Origin: Eubacteriales bacterium
Lineage (GTDB): Bacteria > Bacillota > Clostridia > Christensenellales > UMGS416
Direction of reading: 5' to 3'
DNA length: 46,113 nucleotides
Assembly: GCA_028693155.1 (NCBI GenBank)
Contig: JAQUVY010000009.1
Coordinates: 1-46,113, forward strand
Position numbers and translations under genes: made by a program. This document shows positions 8,122-17,072 of the stretch, one piece after another. The notes beneath the pieces are model-generated. The model saw only the letters and a list, made by a program, of their open reading frames with translations, was not told where the DNA came from and searched no databases. Numbering within the stretch: the first letter of the stretch is position 1; the number at the start of each line of letters is the position of its first letter.

Positions 8122-9552
8122 ATGACAAAGCAAAGAAGACTCGGCCGCTGGGGGATTTTTGCGGTCGTGATGGCGGCGTACGTATTGGCGTCTGTTCTTT
8201 ACTATTTTGTGGCGGGACCCGCCCTGCGATGGCAGGCGGCACCGGATCAGGTCAAGATGGCAACCAGAACAGACAGCGTGGGAGAACTGGTGGAGGGCGT
8301 TACCGTGCGCCAGCAGTTCACCGCTGCGGGCGACCGCATACGGTCTCTTTCCGTTATTTTGGGTACTTACGGACGCAAAAACAACGTGCCTCTGCATCTG
8401 CGGATGGTGCGCGAAAACGGCGAGGTGGCATACGAGGACGATGTCTCCATTGCCGACGCGAAGGACAACACCAACTATACCATCCGCCTGCGAAGCATGG
8501 TGGAGTGCACGCCGGGTGAGACCTTGTTTTTGGAGATAACCTCACCGGAGGCGCAAAGCGGCAACGCGGTTACGCTATGGTATGACAAAAACACCCAGCG
8601 CGAACCCCTTTTGGTCAACGGGCAGGAAGTGACGGGCACACTGTGCTTTACGCGCAACGAAGCGGTGCCGGCGCCGTTTACACGCTGGTTTTTCATCTCG
8701 GCTGCCATCGTGGGGGCTGCGCTGTTCCTTACCGGCTTGGGGCTGTGCCTTGCGGTGGGGCATCGCGAAGGCCGCCTGATGCGCGACCTGGGCGCGCTGC
8801 GGAAGTATAAATTTCTGCTTTCCCAGCTGGTCGGGCGAGATTTCAAAACCAAATACCGGCGATCCTACCTGGGCGTGCTGTGGAGCATTCTGAATCCGCT
8901 GCTGATGATGCTGGTTGTCTCGGCGGTGTTTTCCTATGTTTTCCGGTTCAATATTGAGAAATTCCCCGTGTATCTGATCCTCGGGCAAACGTTCTTCAAC
9001 GTGCTGTCCGAATCGACCACGATTGCCATGGGTTCCATCATCGGTTCGGGGCAGCTCATCAAAAAGGTCTATGTTCCGAAATATATCTTCCCGGCGGAAA
9101 AGGTCATGTTCTCGTTCGTAAACTTCGCCATCTCCTTTGTCGCCATTGCCATCGTCATGATCTATTTCAAGGTGCCGCTGTCAGCCAGTATGATCTGCCT
9201 GCCGCTGGTGCTGATCTATTTGTTCTTGTTCTGCATGGGTGTGGGCTTGTTTCTTTCGGCGCTGGCCGTGTTTTTCCGGGATACGCTGCATCTCTACAAC
9301 GTGCTGCTGACCGCGTGGTCCTATCTGACCCCGATTTTTTACCCGGTGGATTCGCTGAACAGCACCATGCTCAAGCTGATGAACTTGAACCCCATGTATC
9401 ATTACATCCAGTACTTCCGAAACATCATGATGTACGGAACCTTCCCCACCATCCAGGAAAACTGGATCTGCCTGGGGTTCTCTATCGCGGCACTGGCGCT
9501 GGGAATGTGGTTTTTCCGCAGGCGGCAGGATCGCTTTATCCTTTATATCTGA
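8122..9552 (+). CDS. wzm: Polysaccharide ABC exporter permease (Wzm/TagG type) with N-terminal ectodomain
   Basis: A 476-residue ABC-2 permease. Residues 225-476 form the usual Wzm core, starting LRKYKFLLSQLVGRDFKTKY and YLGVLWSILNPLLMMLV, with about six membrane helices including PIFYPVDSL near the end. With the Wzt at 9566 it should export lipid-linked polysaccharide across the cytoplasmic membrane. Classical Wzm proteins are about 260 residues. Here a membrane helix (about 10-31), a mainly beta-strand extracytoplasmic domain (about 32-188, with VRQQFTAAGDRIRSLSVIL, LGTYGRKN and LFLEITSP) and a second helix (about 192-214) precede the core. The ectodomain may bind the emerging glycan (inference). 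AAAGGAT precedes ATG 8122. Confidence 0.9.
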   Translation: MTKQRRLGRWGIFAVVMAAYVLASVLYYFVAGPALRWQAAPDQVKMATRTDSVGELVEGVTVRQQFTAAGDRIRSLSVILGTYGRKNNVPLHLRMVRENGEVAYEDDVSIADAKDNTNYTIRLRSMVECTPGETLFLEITSPEAQSGNAVTLWYDKNTQREPLLVNGQEVTGTLCFTRNEAVPAPFTRWFFISAAIVGAALFLTGLGLCLAVGHREGRLMRDLGALRKYKFLLSQLVGRDFKTKYRRSYLGVLWSILNPLLMMLVVSAVFSYVFRFNIEKFPVYLILGQTFFNVLSESTTIAMGSIIGSGQLIKKVYVPKYIFPAEKVMFSFVNFAISFVAIAIVMIYFKVPLSASMICLPLVLIYLFLFCMGVGLFLSALAVFFRDTLHLYNVLLTAWSYLTPIFYPVDSLNSTMLKLMNLNPMYHYIQYFRNIMMYGTFPTIQENWICLGFSIAALALGMWFFRRRQDRFILYI

Positions 9553-9565
9553 GGGAGCAGGACTG

Positions 9566-11083
9566 ATGAAAGAAGGAAACGTCGTTGAGGTGCATGATGC
9601 ATCCATGCATTTCAATATGTCTGCCGACAGGATTGACAGCCTGAAGGAATACGTCGTGAAGCTGCTCAAGCGGCAGCTTTTTTTCAAGGACTTTATCGCC
9701 GTAGATCATGTGTCGCTGGAGATCCACAAGGGCGAGGTGTTCGGCATCGTGGGGACAAACGGTTCGGGCAAGAGCACGCTGCTTAAAATGATCTCGGGAA
9801 TTTTAAAGCCCACCAGCGGGGATGTGGAGATCAGCGGCAACATCGCGCCTTTGATCGAGCTGGGTGCGGGGTTTGACGGCGAGCTGACGGCCCGCGAGAA
9901 TATTTACCTCAACGGAGCGGTTTTGGGATACGACAAGCCCTTTATCGACCGGCACTTTTCCGGCATTGTGGACTTTGCCGAGCTGTGGGATTTTCTGGAT
10001 GTTCCCATCAAAAACTATTCCTCGGGCATGGTGGCGCGTATTGCCTTTGCCATTGCCACAGTGATAAAGCCGGATATCCTCATCGTCGATGAAATTCTGT
10101 CGGTGGGCGATTTCCTTTTTCAGCAAAAATGCGAACGCCGCATCCGCGAGCTGATGGACGGCGGCACCACGGTGCTCATCGTCTCTCACAGCATCAATCA
10201 GATTGAAAGCCTGTGCGACCGCGTGCTGTGGATCGAAAAGAGCAAGCCGGTGATGATGGGCAGCACCTTCGAGGTGTGCAACGCCTATCGCAACCTGCAA
10301 AAAGGGGATCACAAGGAAGCGCCTCAGGAGGATCGCTCGGTGGAGGTGCGCCGGCAAAAGTGCCCCCTTTGCGGGCAGGAGGACAGCGTGTTTTCGGTGG
10401 ACGAGGGCGTGATGCTGCGCCGCGAAGCCCGCTGCTGCCATTGCGGAGGCAGGCTGCGCGAGGCAGACCTGGGCCGCACCCTGATGAAATGGATGGGCGC
10501 GCCGGACAAGGATTTGACGCAGGCCGATGCGCTGCTGGGTGAGCTGCATATTTTGGATCTGACGCCTTACGGCGCGATCAACAAAGCGCTGAAATTCCTC
10601 CCGCATTACCAAAGCTGGGACTATCTGCGAAAAGTGGCTGACGGCGCGGGACAGGATCTGGGAGAGCTGCCCTTTGCCGACAATACGTTTGACCTGGTGA
10701 TCGACCAAGAGATCGCCAATCACTATCATGATTATGAGCAGGCCTTCCGAGAGATCGGGCGGGTGCTGAAGCCGGGTGGGCTGCATCTGTTCTCCGTTCC
10801 CATTCACGAGGGGCGCAGCAGCATCTCCCGCGCGCAGCGCCAGGAGGTTTCCTTAACGGTGGAAGGTACGCGCCTGCTGGTGGAGACGGACTGGGGTGAC
10901 GACATCGGTCGGATCGTCGATGCTTACGGCTTTGAGACGACGGTGGAGAAGTGCAACCAGCTGACCAACATTGAAGACATTCCCAATGTAGATGAAACCT
11001 ACGAGCAGTGCCTTACCGTGCCTGCCAAGTATTACTACCGATATAATTCCATCATCATCACTGCGAGGAAAAAGAATGCATAA
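9566..11083 (+). CDS. wzt: Polysaccharide ABC exporter ATPase (Wzt/TagH type) with C-terminal zinc-ribbon/methyltransferase-like module
   Basis: A 505-residue fusion. Residues 1-245 are a complete ABC ATPase: Walker A GTNGSGKST near 63, signature YSSGMVARIAFA, Walker B ILIVDEIL and switch His in IVSHS. Residues 266-293 form a CxxC...CxxC zinc ribbon (C266, C269, C290, C293). Residues about 320-505 resemble a class I methyltransferase: PFADNTFDLVID, EIGRVLKPGGLHLFSVPI. The glycine-rich SAM motif is not recognisable; ILDLTPYG stands in its place. In classical Wzt proteins the C-terminal domain recognises the capped polysaccharide, so this module may recognise its cargo (inference). The same module is repeated at the N-terminus of the next gene, which starts 8 nt before this stop. 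Start ATG 9566 after GGGAGCAGG. Confidence 0.92.
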   Translation: MKEGNVVEVHDASMHFNMSADRIDSLKEYVVKLLKRQLFFKDFIAVDHVSLEIHKGEVFGIVGTNGSGKSTLLKMISGILKPTSGDVEISGNIAPLIELGAGFDGELTARENIYLNGAVLGYDKPFIDRHFSGIVDFAELWDFLDVPIKNYSSGMVARIAFAIATVIKPDILIVDEILSVGDFLFQQKCERRIRELMDGGTTVLIVSHSINQIESLCDRVLWIEKSKPVMMGSTFEVCNAYRNLQKGDHKEAPQEDRSVEVRRQKCPLCGQEDSVFSVDEGVMLRREARCCHCGGRLREADLGRTLMKWMGAPDKDLTQADALLGELHILDLTPYGAINKALKFLPHYQSWDYLRKVADGAGQDLGELPFADNTFDLVIDQEIANHYHDYEQAFREIGRVLKPGGLHLFSVPIHEGRSSISRAQRQEVSLTVEGTRLLVETDWGDDIGRIVDAYGFETTVEKCNQLTNIEDIPNVDETYEQCLTVPAKYYYRYNSIIITARKKNA

Positions 11084-14000
11084 ATTGAATCAGATCGTGA
11101 CAAAGGATCCCTGCGCCGTGTGCGGCGCGCACGAGGGGTTCGTTTTGGAAATGGGGGCTACGCTCAAGCGCGAGGCAAAATGCGCGAACTGCGGTGCGGC
11201 TCTTCGTTCCTCCGATCTATTGGGCGCGCTCAGCGCGTCCTTTTGCGGAAGCATAAAACCCATCGGCGAAGTCTGGGAGCAGCTGGCCGATCGGGTCATC
11301 GTCAACGCGGCAGCAGCCGGTGCGGTGCACGATGCCTTGAAGGCGCTGCCGCATTATCATTGTTTTGAATATATGGATGGCGTGCAGCCGGGCCAATATG
11401 AAAACGGCGTGCAGTGCAACGACTTGCAGGCGCTCACGTTTCCCGACGCGTTTTGCGATATTTTGATCACGGAAGATGTGCTGGAGCATGTGCAGAATGT
11501 CAACGCTGCGCTGGGCGAGATCAAACGGGTGCTGAAGCCCGGCGGCCTTTTTTTGTTTACCGTGCCGCTGCAGGAAAGCCAGCCCACCAAAGCGCGGCCG
11601 GCGGATCATCCCTATCACCATGTGGATCCGCTGCGTCCGCAGGGCATTCCGGTGCTGTGGGACTGGGGCAGCGATCTGCCGCAAATTTTGGCGGAGCACG
11701 GGCTTCAGGCGGCGGTGCTGCAAAGCCATGTGTTTTATCGGCCGGAAGAGATCACCGATCTGGATGCGGATTACGAGCGCGGCCGGCAGCTGCACCCGTA
11801 TTTTTATCTGAAGTACAATTCCAACGTCGTGATGGCAATCAAGCAGGAGCAACCCCTGAGTGCGCAGTGCCTGACGGCGGTGGATTCTTTCAACCAAACA
11901 CGCCAGGCCGCGGCAGAGCGGCTCAGGGCGGCAAAGCTGGAGGATACAAAAACGAAAAACTTTGTAAAGATTTATTTCGACCGGGGAGAAGGGTTTTCCG
12001 AGGAAACCTGCGAGGTGTGCCCTTACCAGGCCGATTATGAGACGTATTGCACGGTAAATGCAGAGCTTTTTGTGCCAGAAGGCACCACCGCCCTGCGCAT
12101 TGACCCGGCCGATGAGACGGCCTGTCTGGTGCGCGGGTTCACCCTGTGGGGTGAGCACGAAACGAGTTATTCGTTTTCGCAGATCAACCGCGACACCTTC
12201 TCGCAGCAGGCGGGGGATGTATTTTGCACAAAGGATCCCTATTATGTGACCCGGTGGGACGGCAAAGCGGCACGCCTCAGCCTATGCTTTGAGATCATGC
12301 CGGTACGGCAAGCCGTGGCCTTTGAGATGCTTGCCTGCCTGGCGCAGGAAAAGGATGCGCTGATCGGGGAGGAGCGCGCCGCGCGCGCCGAAGCCGAGCA
12401 GGAGAACGCCCGCAAGGCGCGCATGGTTCACGAGCTGGAGAAAAAAGCACACCACCTGGAGATGCACGCCGAAGAGCTGGAAGATCGCGCTCAGGGGATG
12501 GAAGACTACATCAATATGAAAAACAAGCAGTATGAGGACACCATCGCCTCCACCAGCTGGAAGATAACCGCCCCCATGCGCTTTGTGGGCAGAGCCATCC
12601 GCAAAAGCATCCGCCTCTTCAAAAAAGGCGTGCGCAGCCTGCGGGTCAACGGCGTGAAGCGCACCTGGGTGCTGATGGTCACCTATCGCGCCCGCCGCAA
12701 GGAATCGCAGCGGTTTGAAAAAATCATGCAGGAGAACGGCGGCACGGCGATCACCTACACGCCGTACGAGGCGGAATATCAGGACAACGAGGTGCTTTCG
12801 GGAGCGGCGCAGGTCAAAGCACTGGCTTTTTATCTGCCCCAGTACCATACCTTCCCGGAAAATGACGCCTGGTGGGGAAAGGGCTTCACCGAGTGGGTCA
12901 ACACCAAAAAAGCCGAGCCCCGCTTCAAGGGGCACTATCAGCCGCGCACCCCGCATGAGGACATCGGGTATTATGACTTAAGCGACGTTGAAACGCTGAA
13001 AAAGCAGGCAAAGCTGGCCAAGGAGCACGGAATTTTCGGCTTTTGCTTTTATTACTATTGGTTTTCCGGCAAGCGCCTGATGGAAAAGCCCGTGGATATG
13101 CTGCTGGAACATCCGGAGATCGACATCAATTTCTGCCTGTGCTGGGCCAACGAAAACTGGACCCGCGCCTGGGACGGTCAGGATAAAGAAGTGTTGATGA
13201 AGCAGGATTACTCCGAGCAGGACGACGACACCTTTATCGAGGATCTGAAAAAATATCTGGATGACCCGCGCTATGTGCGCGTGGGCGGCAAGCCGGTGGT
13301 GATCGTTTACAACCCCGGCCAAATTCCCCATGTGAAGCGCACCTTCTCCATGTGGCGGCAGGTGGCTCGACAGCTGGGCATCGGGGAGATCCTCATCTGG
13401 ACGTGCCAGACTGCCAACAACACCGCGTCCTCTTTGAGCATTGCGCCGTATGTGGATGCGGAAGTGGAGTTCCCGCCGCACAATATGTGGCATGAATTTC
13501 TGGGCGTAAAGGGGCTGGAGCTGCAGGGCAAGGAAGCGTTTATTTATCATTACCAAAAGCTGGTGCACTATTTGATGCGCCGACCCGACCCCCAAGGCGG
13601 GCTGCCCGTATACCGCAGCGCCATGATGTGCTGGGACAACGCCGCGCGCAGAGCCAATGGCTGGACGACCTACTACGGCTATTCTCTGGACAGCTATTAC
13701 CAGTGGCTGGTCAACAATATTCAATATACAAAGCGCAACTTTGAGCCCGGCGAGCGTTTTACCTTCATCAACGCCTGGAACGAATGGGCCGAGGGAACTT
13801 ACCTGGAGCCGGATGAAAAATACGGCTATGCCAACATCAACACGACCACGCGCGCGCTGTATGGCATCCCAAGGACGGATCCGCTGAAGGTTTTGCGCGC
13901 GCAGAGCCCGGTTTTGCGCAGCGACAGACTGGCGCAGGGCCCGCGCATCGCCGTGCAGGCTCATGTGTTTTATACCGAGTGCCTGGCAGAGATCATTGAC

Positions 14001-15461
14001 AACGTGAACGCCATCCCATACCCCTTTGACTGCTATTTTTCCACCAACACGGCGGAGAAGCAGGCAAAAATCCAGCAGTATTGCCAGCAGCATTGCCGAG
14101 CGGCAAATACGCTGGTGGAGGTGACGCCGAATCGCGGCAGAGATGTGGCGCCGTTCCTTTGGCAGCTTTCGCCGGTGATCGGGAACTACGACTATATCTG
14201 CCATCTGCATTCCAAACGCACCAGCGGAAAGGATCACGGCGACCTGTGGCGCAAATATCTGTACCGCAACTTGCTGGGCAGCAAGGAGCATGTGGAGAGA
14301 CTGCTTACGCTGTTTGAGCAGGATGACGCGCTGGGGCTGATATTCCCCGAGACCTATCCGCCGCTGATCTATCAGGCCGGATGGGGCGACAATGAGGAGC
14401 TGTGCAAAAAGCTGTTCGCCAAGCTGGGAGTGGATGTGGAGCTGCCCAAGCGAGCCGTTTTCCCGGTGGGCAATATGTTTTGGGCCAGAACTGTGGCTGT
14501 GCGGCAGCTGTTTGAGGGCAACGTGACCGTGACCGATTTCCCCAAGGAAGCCGGGCAGGATAACTACACCATCGCCCACGCCATTGAGCGGTCCTGGTGC
14601 TGGCTGGCGCGTGCCAACGGCTACGGCTGGCAGAAAACCATGAACCTTTGCTGGCAGGATCCGCCTAAGAAGACGACGCGGCTGGCGTTTTTTGTCCACT
14701 TTGATAAAAAGGACCGGCTGAGCCAAAGCGATCTGCGTTATTTGGAGGAGCTGAGAGGCTGCGTGGATGAATTGGTGTTCATCACCAATTCCATGCTTTC
14801 CCGCAGCGCCCTGGACGCGGCGGCGCGCTATGCCGACCGCATGATCACCCGGGAAAACCGCGGGTATGATTTCGGCGCCTGGAAGCAGGGGCTTCAGGAG
14901 TATGGCTTTGAAAAGATGGCCGCGTTTGACGAGGTGATACTGGCCAACAACAGCTGCTACGCGCCGCTCATGCCGTTGGAGCATGTGTTTGCAAAGATGG
15001 AACCGCGCAACCTGGATTTCTGGGGGATGACGCTGTTTCCCGAGTGTGACGACGGCTCCTATATCAGCAAGGACATCATCCATGAGCATGTGCAGTCGTT
15101 CTTTGTGTACTTCTCCCGCCGGGTGATCCAAAGTCCCGCCTTTGCGGCCTTTTGGAAGAACCTGGGCGAGTTTAACAACTTTACCGACGTGGTGGCAAAC
15201 GGAGAAAACGAGCTGACCTGGCAGTTGGTGCAGGCCGGCTTCCAATACGGCGCGTTTGCCGAAGAGTCGCTGTTCCTTCCGCGTTATCTGGGCTCTTATG
15301 CCATTCCTTACGAAAAGCCGTATGAGCTGCTGGTGTTGGAGGATCCGCTGGTCAAGAAAAAATGCATGGATCATATGTCGCCTGAGGAGGATATCCGCAT
15401 TCGGCATTTCGCAGCGCAGGTGGGCAAGGAAGGGTGGCTGGACGAAAGCCGGAAAGGGTGA
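11076..15461 (+). CDS. Giant multi-module glycan synthesis protein (methyltransferase-like, coiled coil, WbsX, two RgpF-like modules)
   Basis: 1461 residues. Order of parts: zinc ribbon (C13, C16, C36, C39); methyltransferase-like region to about 270 with FCDILITEDVLEHV and EIKRVLKPGGLFLFTVPL but no clear SAM glycine motif; a mixed region; a charged coiled coil about 416-488; the linker TSWKITAPMRFVGRA often seen in O-antigen transferases; a WbsX-type domain about 580-930 (AFYLPQYHTFPENDAWWG, GFTEWVN, CWANENWTRAWDG, NAWNEWAEGTYLEPD); an RgpF-like module about 955-1195 (VTPNRGRDVAPFLW, HLHSKRT); a second RgpF-like module about 1200-1461 (NRGYDFGAW, NNSCYAP). RgpF-like proteins act in rhamnan assembly. 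Probably cytosolic, working on a lipid-linked acceptor. The start is ATG 11076 after GAGGAA, overlapping the wzt stop. Confidence 0.88.
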   Translation: MHKLNQIVTKDPCAVCGAHEGFVLEMGATLKREAKCANCGAALRSSDLLGALSASFCGSIKPIGEVWEQLADRVIVNAAAAGAVHDALKALPHYHCFEYMDGVQPGQYENGVQCNDLQALTFPDAFCDILITEDVLEHVQNVNAALGEIKRVLKPGGLFLFTVPLQESQPTKARPADHPYHHVDPLRPQGIPVLWDWGSDLPQILAEHGLQAAVLQSHVFYRPEEITDLDADYERGRQLHPYFYLKYNSNVVMAIKQEQPLSAQCLTAVDSFNQTRQAAAERLRAAKLEDTKTKNFVKIYFDRGEGFSEETCEVCPYQADYETYCTVNAELFVPEGTTALRIDPADETACLVRGFTLWGEHETSYSFSQINRDTFSQQAGDVFCTKDPYYVTRWDGKAARLSLCFEIMPVRQAVAFEMLACLAQEKDALIGEERAARAEAEQENARKARMVHELEKKAHHLEMHAEELEDRAQGMEDYINMKNKQYEDTIASTSWKITAPMRFVGRAIRKSIRLFKKGVRSLRVNGVKRTWVLMVTYRARRKESQRFEKIMQENGGTAITYTPYEAEYQDNEVLSGAAQVKALAFYLPQYHTFPENDAWWGKGFTEWVNTKKAEPRFKGHYQPRTPHEDIGYYDLSDVETLKKQAKLAKEHGIFGFCFYYYWFSGKRLMEKPVDMLLEHPEIDINFCLCWANENWTRAWDGQDKEVLMKQDYSEQDDDTFIEDLKKYLDDPRYVRVGGKPVVIVYNPGQIPHVKRTFSMWRQVARQLGIGEILIWTCQTANNTASSLSIAPYVDAEVEFPPHNMWHEFLGVKGLELQGKEAFIYHYQKLVHYLMRRPDPQGGLPVYRSAMMCWDNAARRANGWTTYYGYSLDSYYQWLVNNIQYTKRNFEPGERFTFINAWNEWAEGTYLEPDEKYGYANINTTTRALYGIPRTDPLKVLRAQSPVLRSDRLAQGPRIAVQAHVFYTECLAEIIDNVNAIPYPFDCYFSTNTAEKQAKIQQYCQQHCRAANTLVEVTPNRGRDVAPFLWQLSPVIGNYDYICHLHSKRTSGKDHGDLWRKYLYRNLLGSKEHVERLLTLFEQDDALGLIFPETYPPLIYQAGWGDNEELCKKLFAKLGVDVELPKRAVFPVGNMFWARTVAVRQLFEGNVTVTDFPKEAGQDNYTIAHAIERSWCWLARANGYGWQKTMNLCWQDPPKKTTRLAFFVHFDKKDRLSQSDLRYLEELRGCVDELVFITNSMLSRSALDAAARYADRMITRENRGYDFGAWKQGLQEYGFEKMAAFDEVILANNSCYAPLMPLEHVFAKMEPRNLDFWGMTLFPECDDGSYISKDIIHEHVQSFFVYFSRRVIQSPAFAAFWKNLGEFNNFTDVVANGENELTWQLVQAGFQYGAFAEESLFLPRYLGSYAIPYEKPYELLVLEDPLVKKKCMDHMSPEEDIRIRHFAAQVGKEGWLDESRKG

Positions 15462-15464
15462 ACG

Positions 15465-17030
15465 GTGAAGAAAGCCGATTTTTTCAGGAAGCTGTGGCGC
15501 AGCCGGAGAGCCTGGATGGGCAGCGTGGGGATCCACGTTTTACTGACGGTGCTGTTGTATCTGCTGCCCGAGAGCTACGGGAGCGGCGCTTCGCTGCCCA
15601 TCAGCCCCCGCCTGCTGTTTCCCCTGTGCGGCAATGTACTGCTGGCTCCCTTTACTGTGCTGTTCGCCCTGGCGCGGCGGCGGGGCTGGAAGCCCGAGCA
15701 TGTGTTTTTGCTTGTGTATATTCCGCTGTCCATCCTGTTTCAGGTGGCGCTGCCCTTCAGCATGGTGCCCGACGAGGCGACGCACTACACGCGAGCCTAT
15801 TCCATTGCCATGGGGCAGCTTCTGCCGCATAAGCAGGACACAAGCACCACCCTTACGCTGCCGGCAAATTTGCTGGGCGGTATGCAAAATGGAGAGATGA
15901 AGCTGCGAGATGTGGCCGCTCTGGCGGGGCTGCAGGTGGACGAGAGCACCACGGTGGAAGGGGGTGCCAGCGGCACCTTTTATTATCCGCCGGCCAGCTA
16001 TGCGCTGCAGGCGGCAGGCATTGCGGCGGCAAGGCTCTTCACGCGCAACGCGGCGGTGCTGGCGTATGCCGGGCGACTGCTGCCTTGGGCGGGCGTTTGC
16101 ATTCTGCTGTATTTTTCCATCAAATATATCCCGGTGGGGAAAAATGTGATCATTGCCATCTCGCTGATGGGCATCTTTTTGCAGGAGAGCATTTCTCTGG
16201 CGGTAGACGGTCTTGCGGTGGCTGCGGTCATCGCCATGACGGCGTTCGTGCTGTATCAGCGCGGGAAACCGGGAAAAATGACGCGCAGGGACTATCTGAT
16301 CATGGCGTCCGTCCTGTTTATGGTCTTAAACTTTAAACCGCTTTATTTACCTTTTTTGGCGCTGATCTGCGCCATCCCGGCCAGCCGGTATGGCTCGCGA
16401 AAAAGAAAAGCGTGGGTAACCGGCGGGGTTCTTGCGGGCTGCGTGGTGCTCGCCCTTGCCTGGGCGGGGCTGATGCTCAGCTATCGCGGCATGGCGCAGA
16501 GCTACGGCGGTGCGCTGGAGGGTGTGGATACCTCCCGGCAGCTGGCGGTCATTTTGAGGGATCCCCTGCGCTATGTCATGACGCTTTTGCGCACGGTGTA
16601 TCGGTTGGGCGAGTTCTATATCAACAGCCTGTTCGGCAGCGCGCTGGGATGGATGAACATCAACTGCAGCTATTTTGTGGTGGGCTGCAACATCGTGGCG
16701 ATGGGTTGGGTGGCCTGCCGGGAAAGCGCGTGGCATTCGGATGAAAGGCTGACCGGCGGCTTGCTGATCGGCTTGAGCCTGGCCTCGGTGCTCATCATCT
16801 TTACCGGCGAATATCTGCAATGGACAAAGGTGGGAAACGATGTCGTCAGCGGGGTGCAGGGGCGCTATTTTGTGCCGCTGCTGCTGCCGCTGATCCTCGC
16901 GGCCAAGCACAAGAAGGGGAGCGAGGCGGCAGCCCCGGGGGGCACCGCGGTGCTGAGCGAGCCGCTGCTGCTGAGCACCGCGCTGGCCGTGCTGGCGCTT
17001 TTCAACGTGCTGTGCGTCACCGCGGCATAA
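15465..17030 (+). CDS. DUF2142-type polytopic membrane protein
   Basis: A 521-residue integral membrane protein with about 11-12 hydrophobic segments. The first large extracytoplasmic loop carries FSMVPDEATHYTRAYSI, the PDE-x-x-H signature of DUF2142 proteins, which are thought to be GT-C-like sugar transferases on the outer face of the membrane. It follows the giant glycosyltransferase by 3 nt and ends the operon, which suggests that it modifies or completes the exported polymer (inference). The start is GTG 15465; the purine-rich GGAAAGGGTG at the end of the previous gene serves as RBS. A strong hairpin follows 12 nt after the stop. Confidence 0.85.
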   Translation: MKKADFFRKLWRSRRAWMGSVGIHVLLTVLLYLLPESYGSGASLPISPRLLFPLCGNVLLAPFTVLFALARRRGWKPEHVFLLVYIPLSILFQVALPFSMVPDEATHYTRAYSIAMGQLLPHKQDTSTTLTLPANLLGGMQNGEMKLRDVAALAGLQVDESTTVEGGASGTFYYPPASYALQAAGIAAARLFTRNAAVLAYAGRLLPWAGVCILLYFSIKYIPVGKNVIIAISLMGIFLQESISLAVDGLAVAAVIAMTAFVLYQRGKPGKMTRRDYLIMASVLFMVLNFKPLYLPFLALICAIPASRYGSRKRKAWVTGGVLAGCVVLALAWAGLMLSYRGMAQSYGGALEGVDTSRQLAVILRDPLRYVMTLLRTVYRLGEFYINSLFGSALGWMNINCSYFVVGCNIVAMGWVACRESAWHSDERLTGGLLIGLSLASVLIIFTGEYLQWTKVGNDVVSGVQGRYFVPLLLPLILAAKHKKGSEAAAPGGTAVLSEPLLLSTALAVLALFNVLCVTAA

Positions 17031-17041
17031 ACCAGACACGA

Positions 17042-17069
17042 AAAAAGACCGGCTTTTGCCGGTCTTTTT
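17042..17069. terminator. Bidirectional terminator between convergent operons
   Basis: A perfect 12-bp stem AAAAAGACCGGC / GCCGGTCTTTTT with loop TTTT. A run and T run on the two sides let it work for both the polysaccharide operon (plus) and the ABC-2 operon (minus). Confidence 0.93.
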
Positions 17070-17072
17070 GCT

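Noticed and set aside
12978-15536. An open frame of more than 850 codons on the minus strand opposite the giant glycosyltransferase gene
   Set aside because: It is an antisense shadow caused by GC-rich codon bias. It has no RBS or recognisable motifs and mirrors a clearly coding plus-strand gene. Similar shadows lie opposite pcrA, ligA, feoB and clpB.
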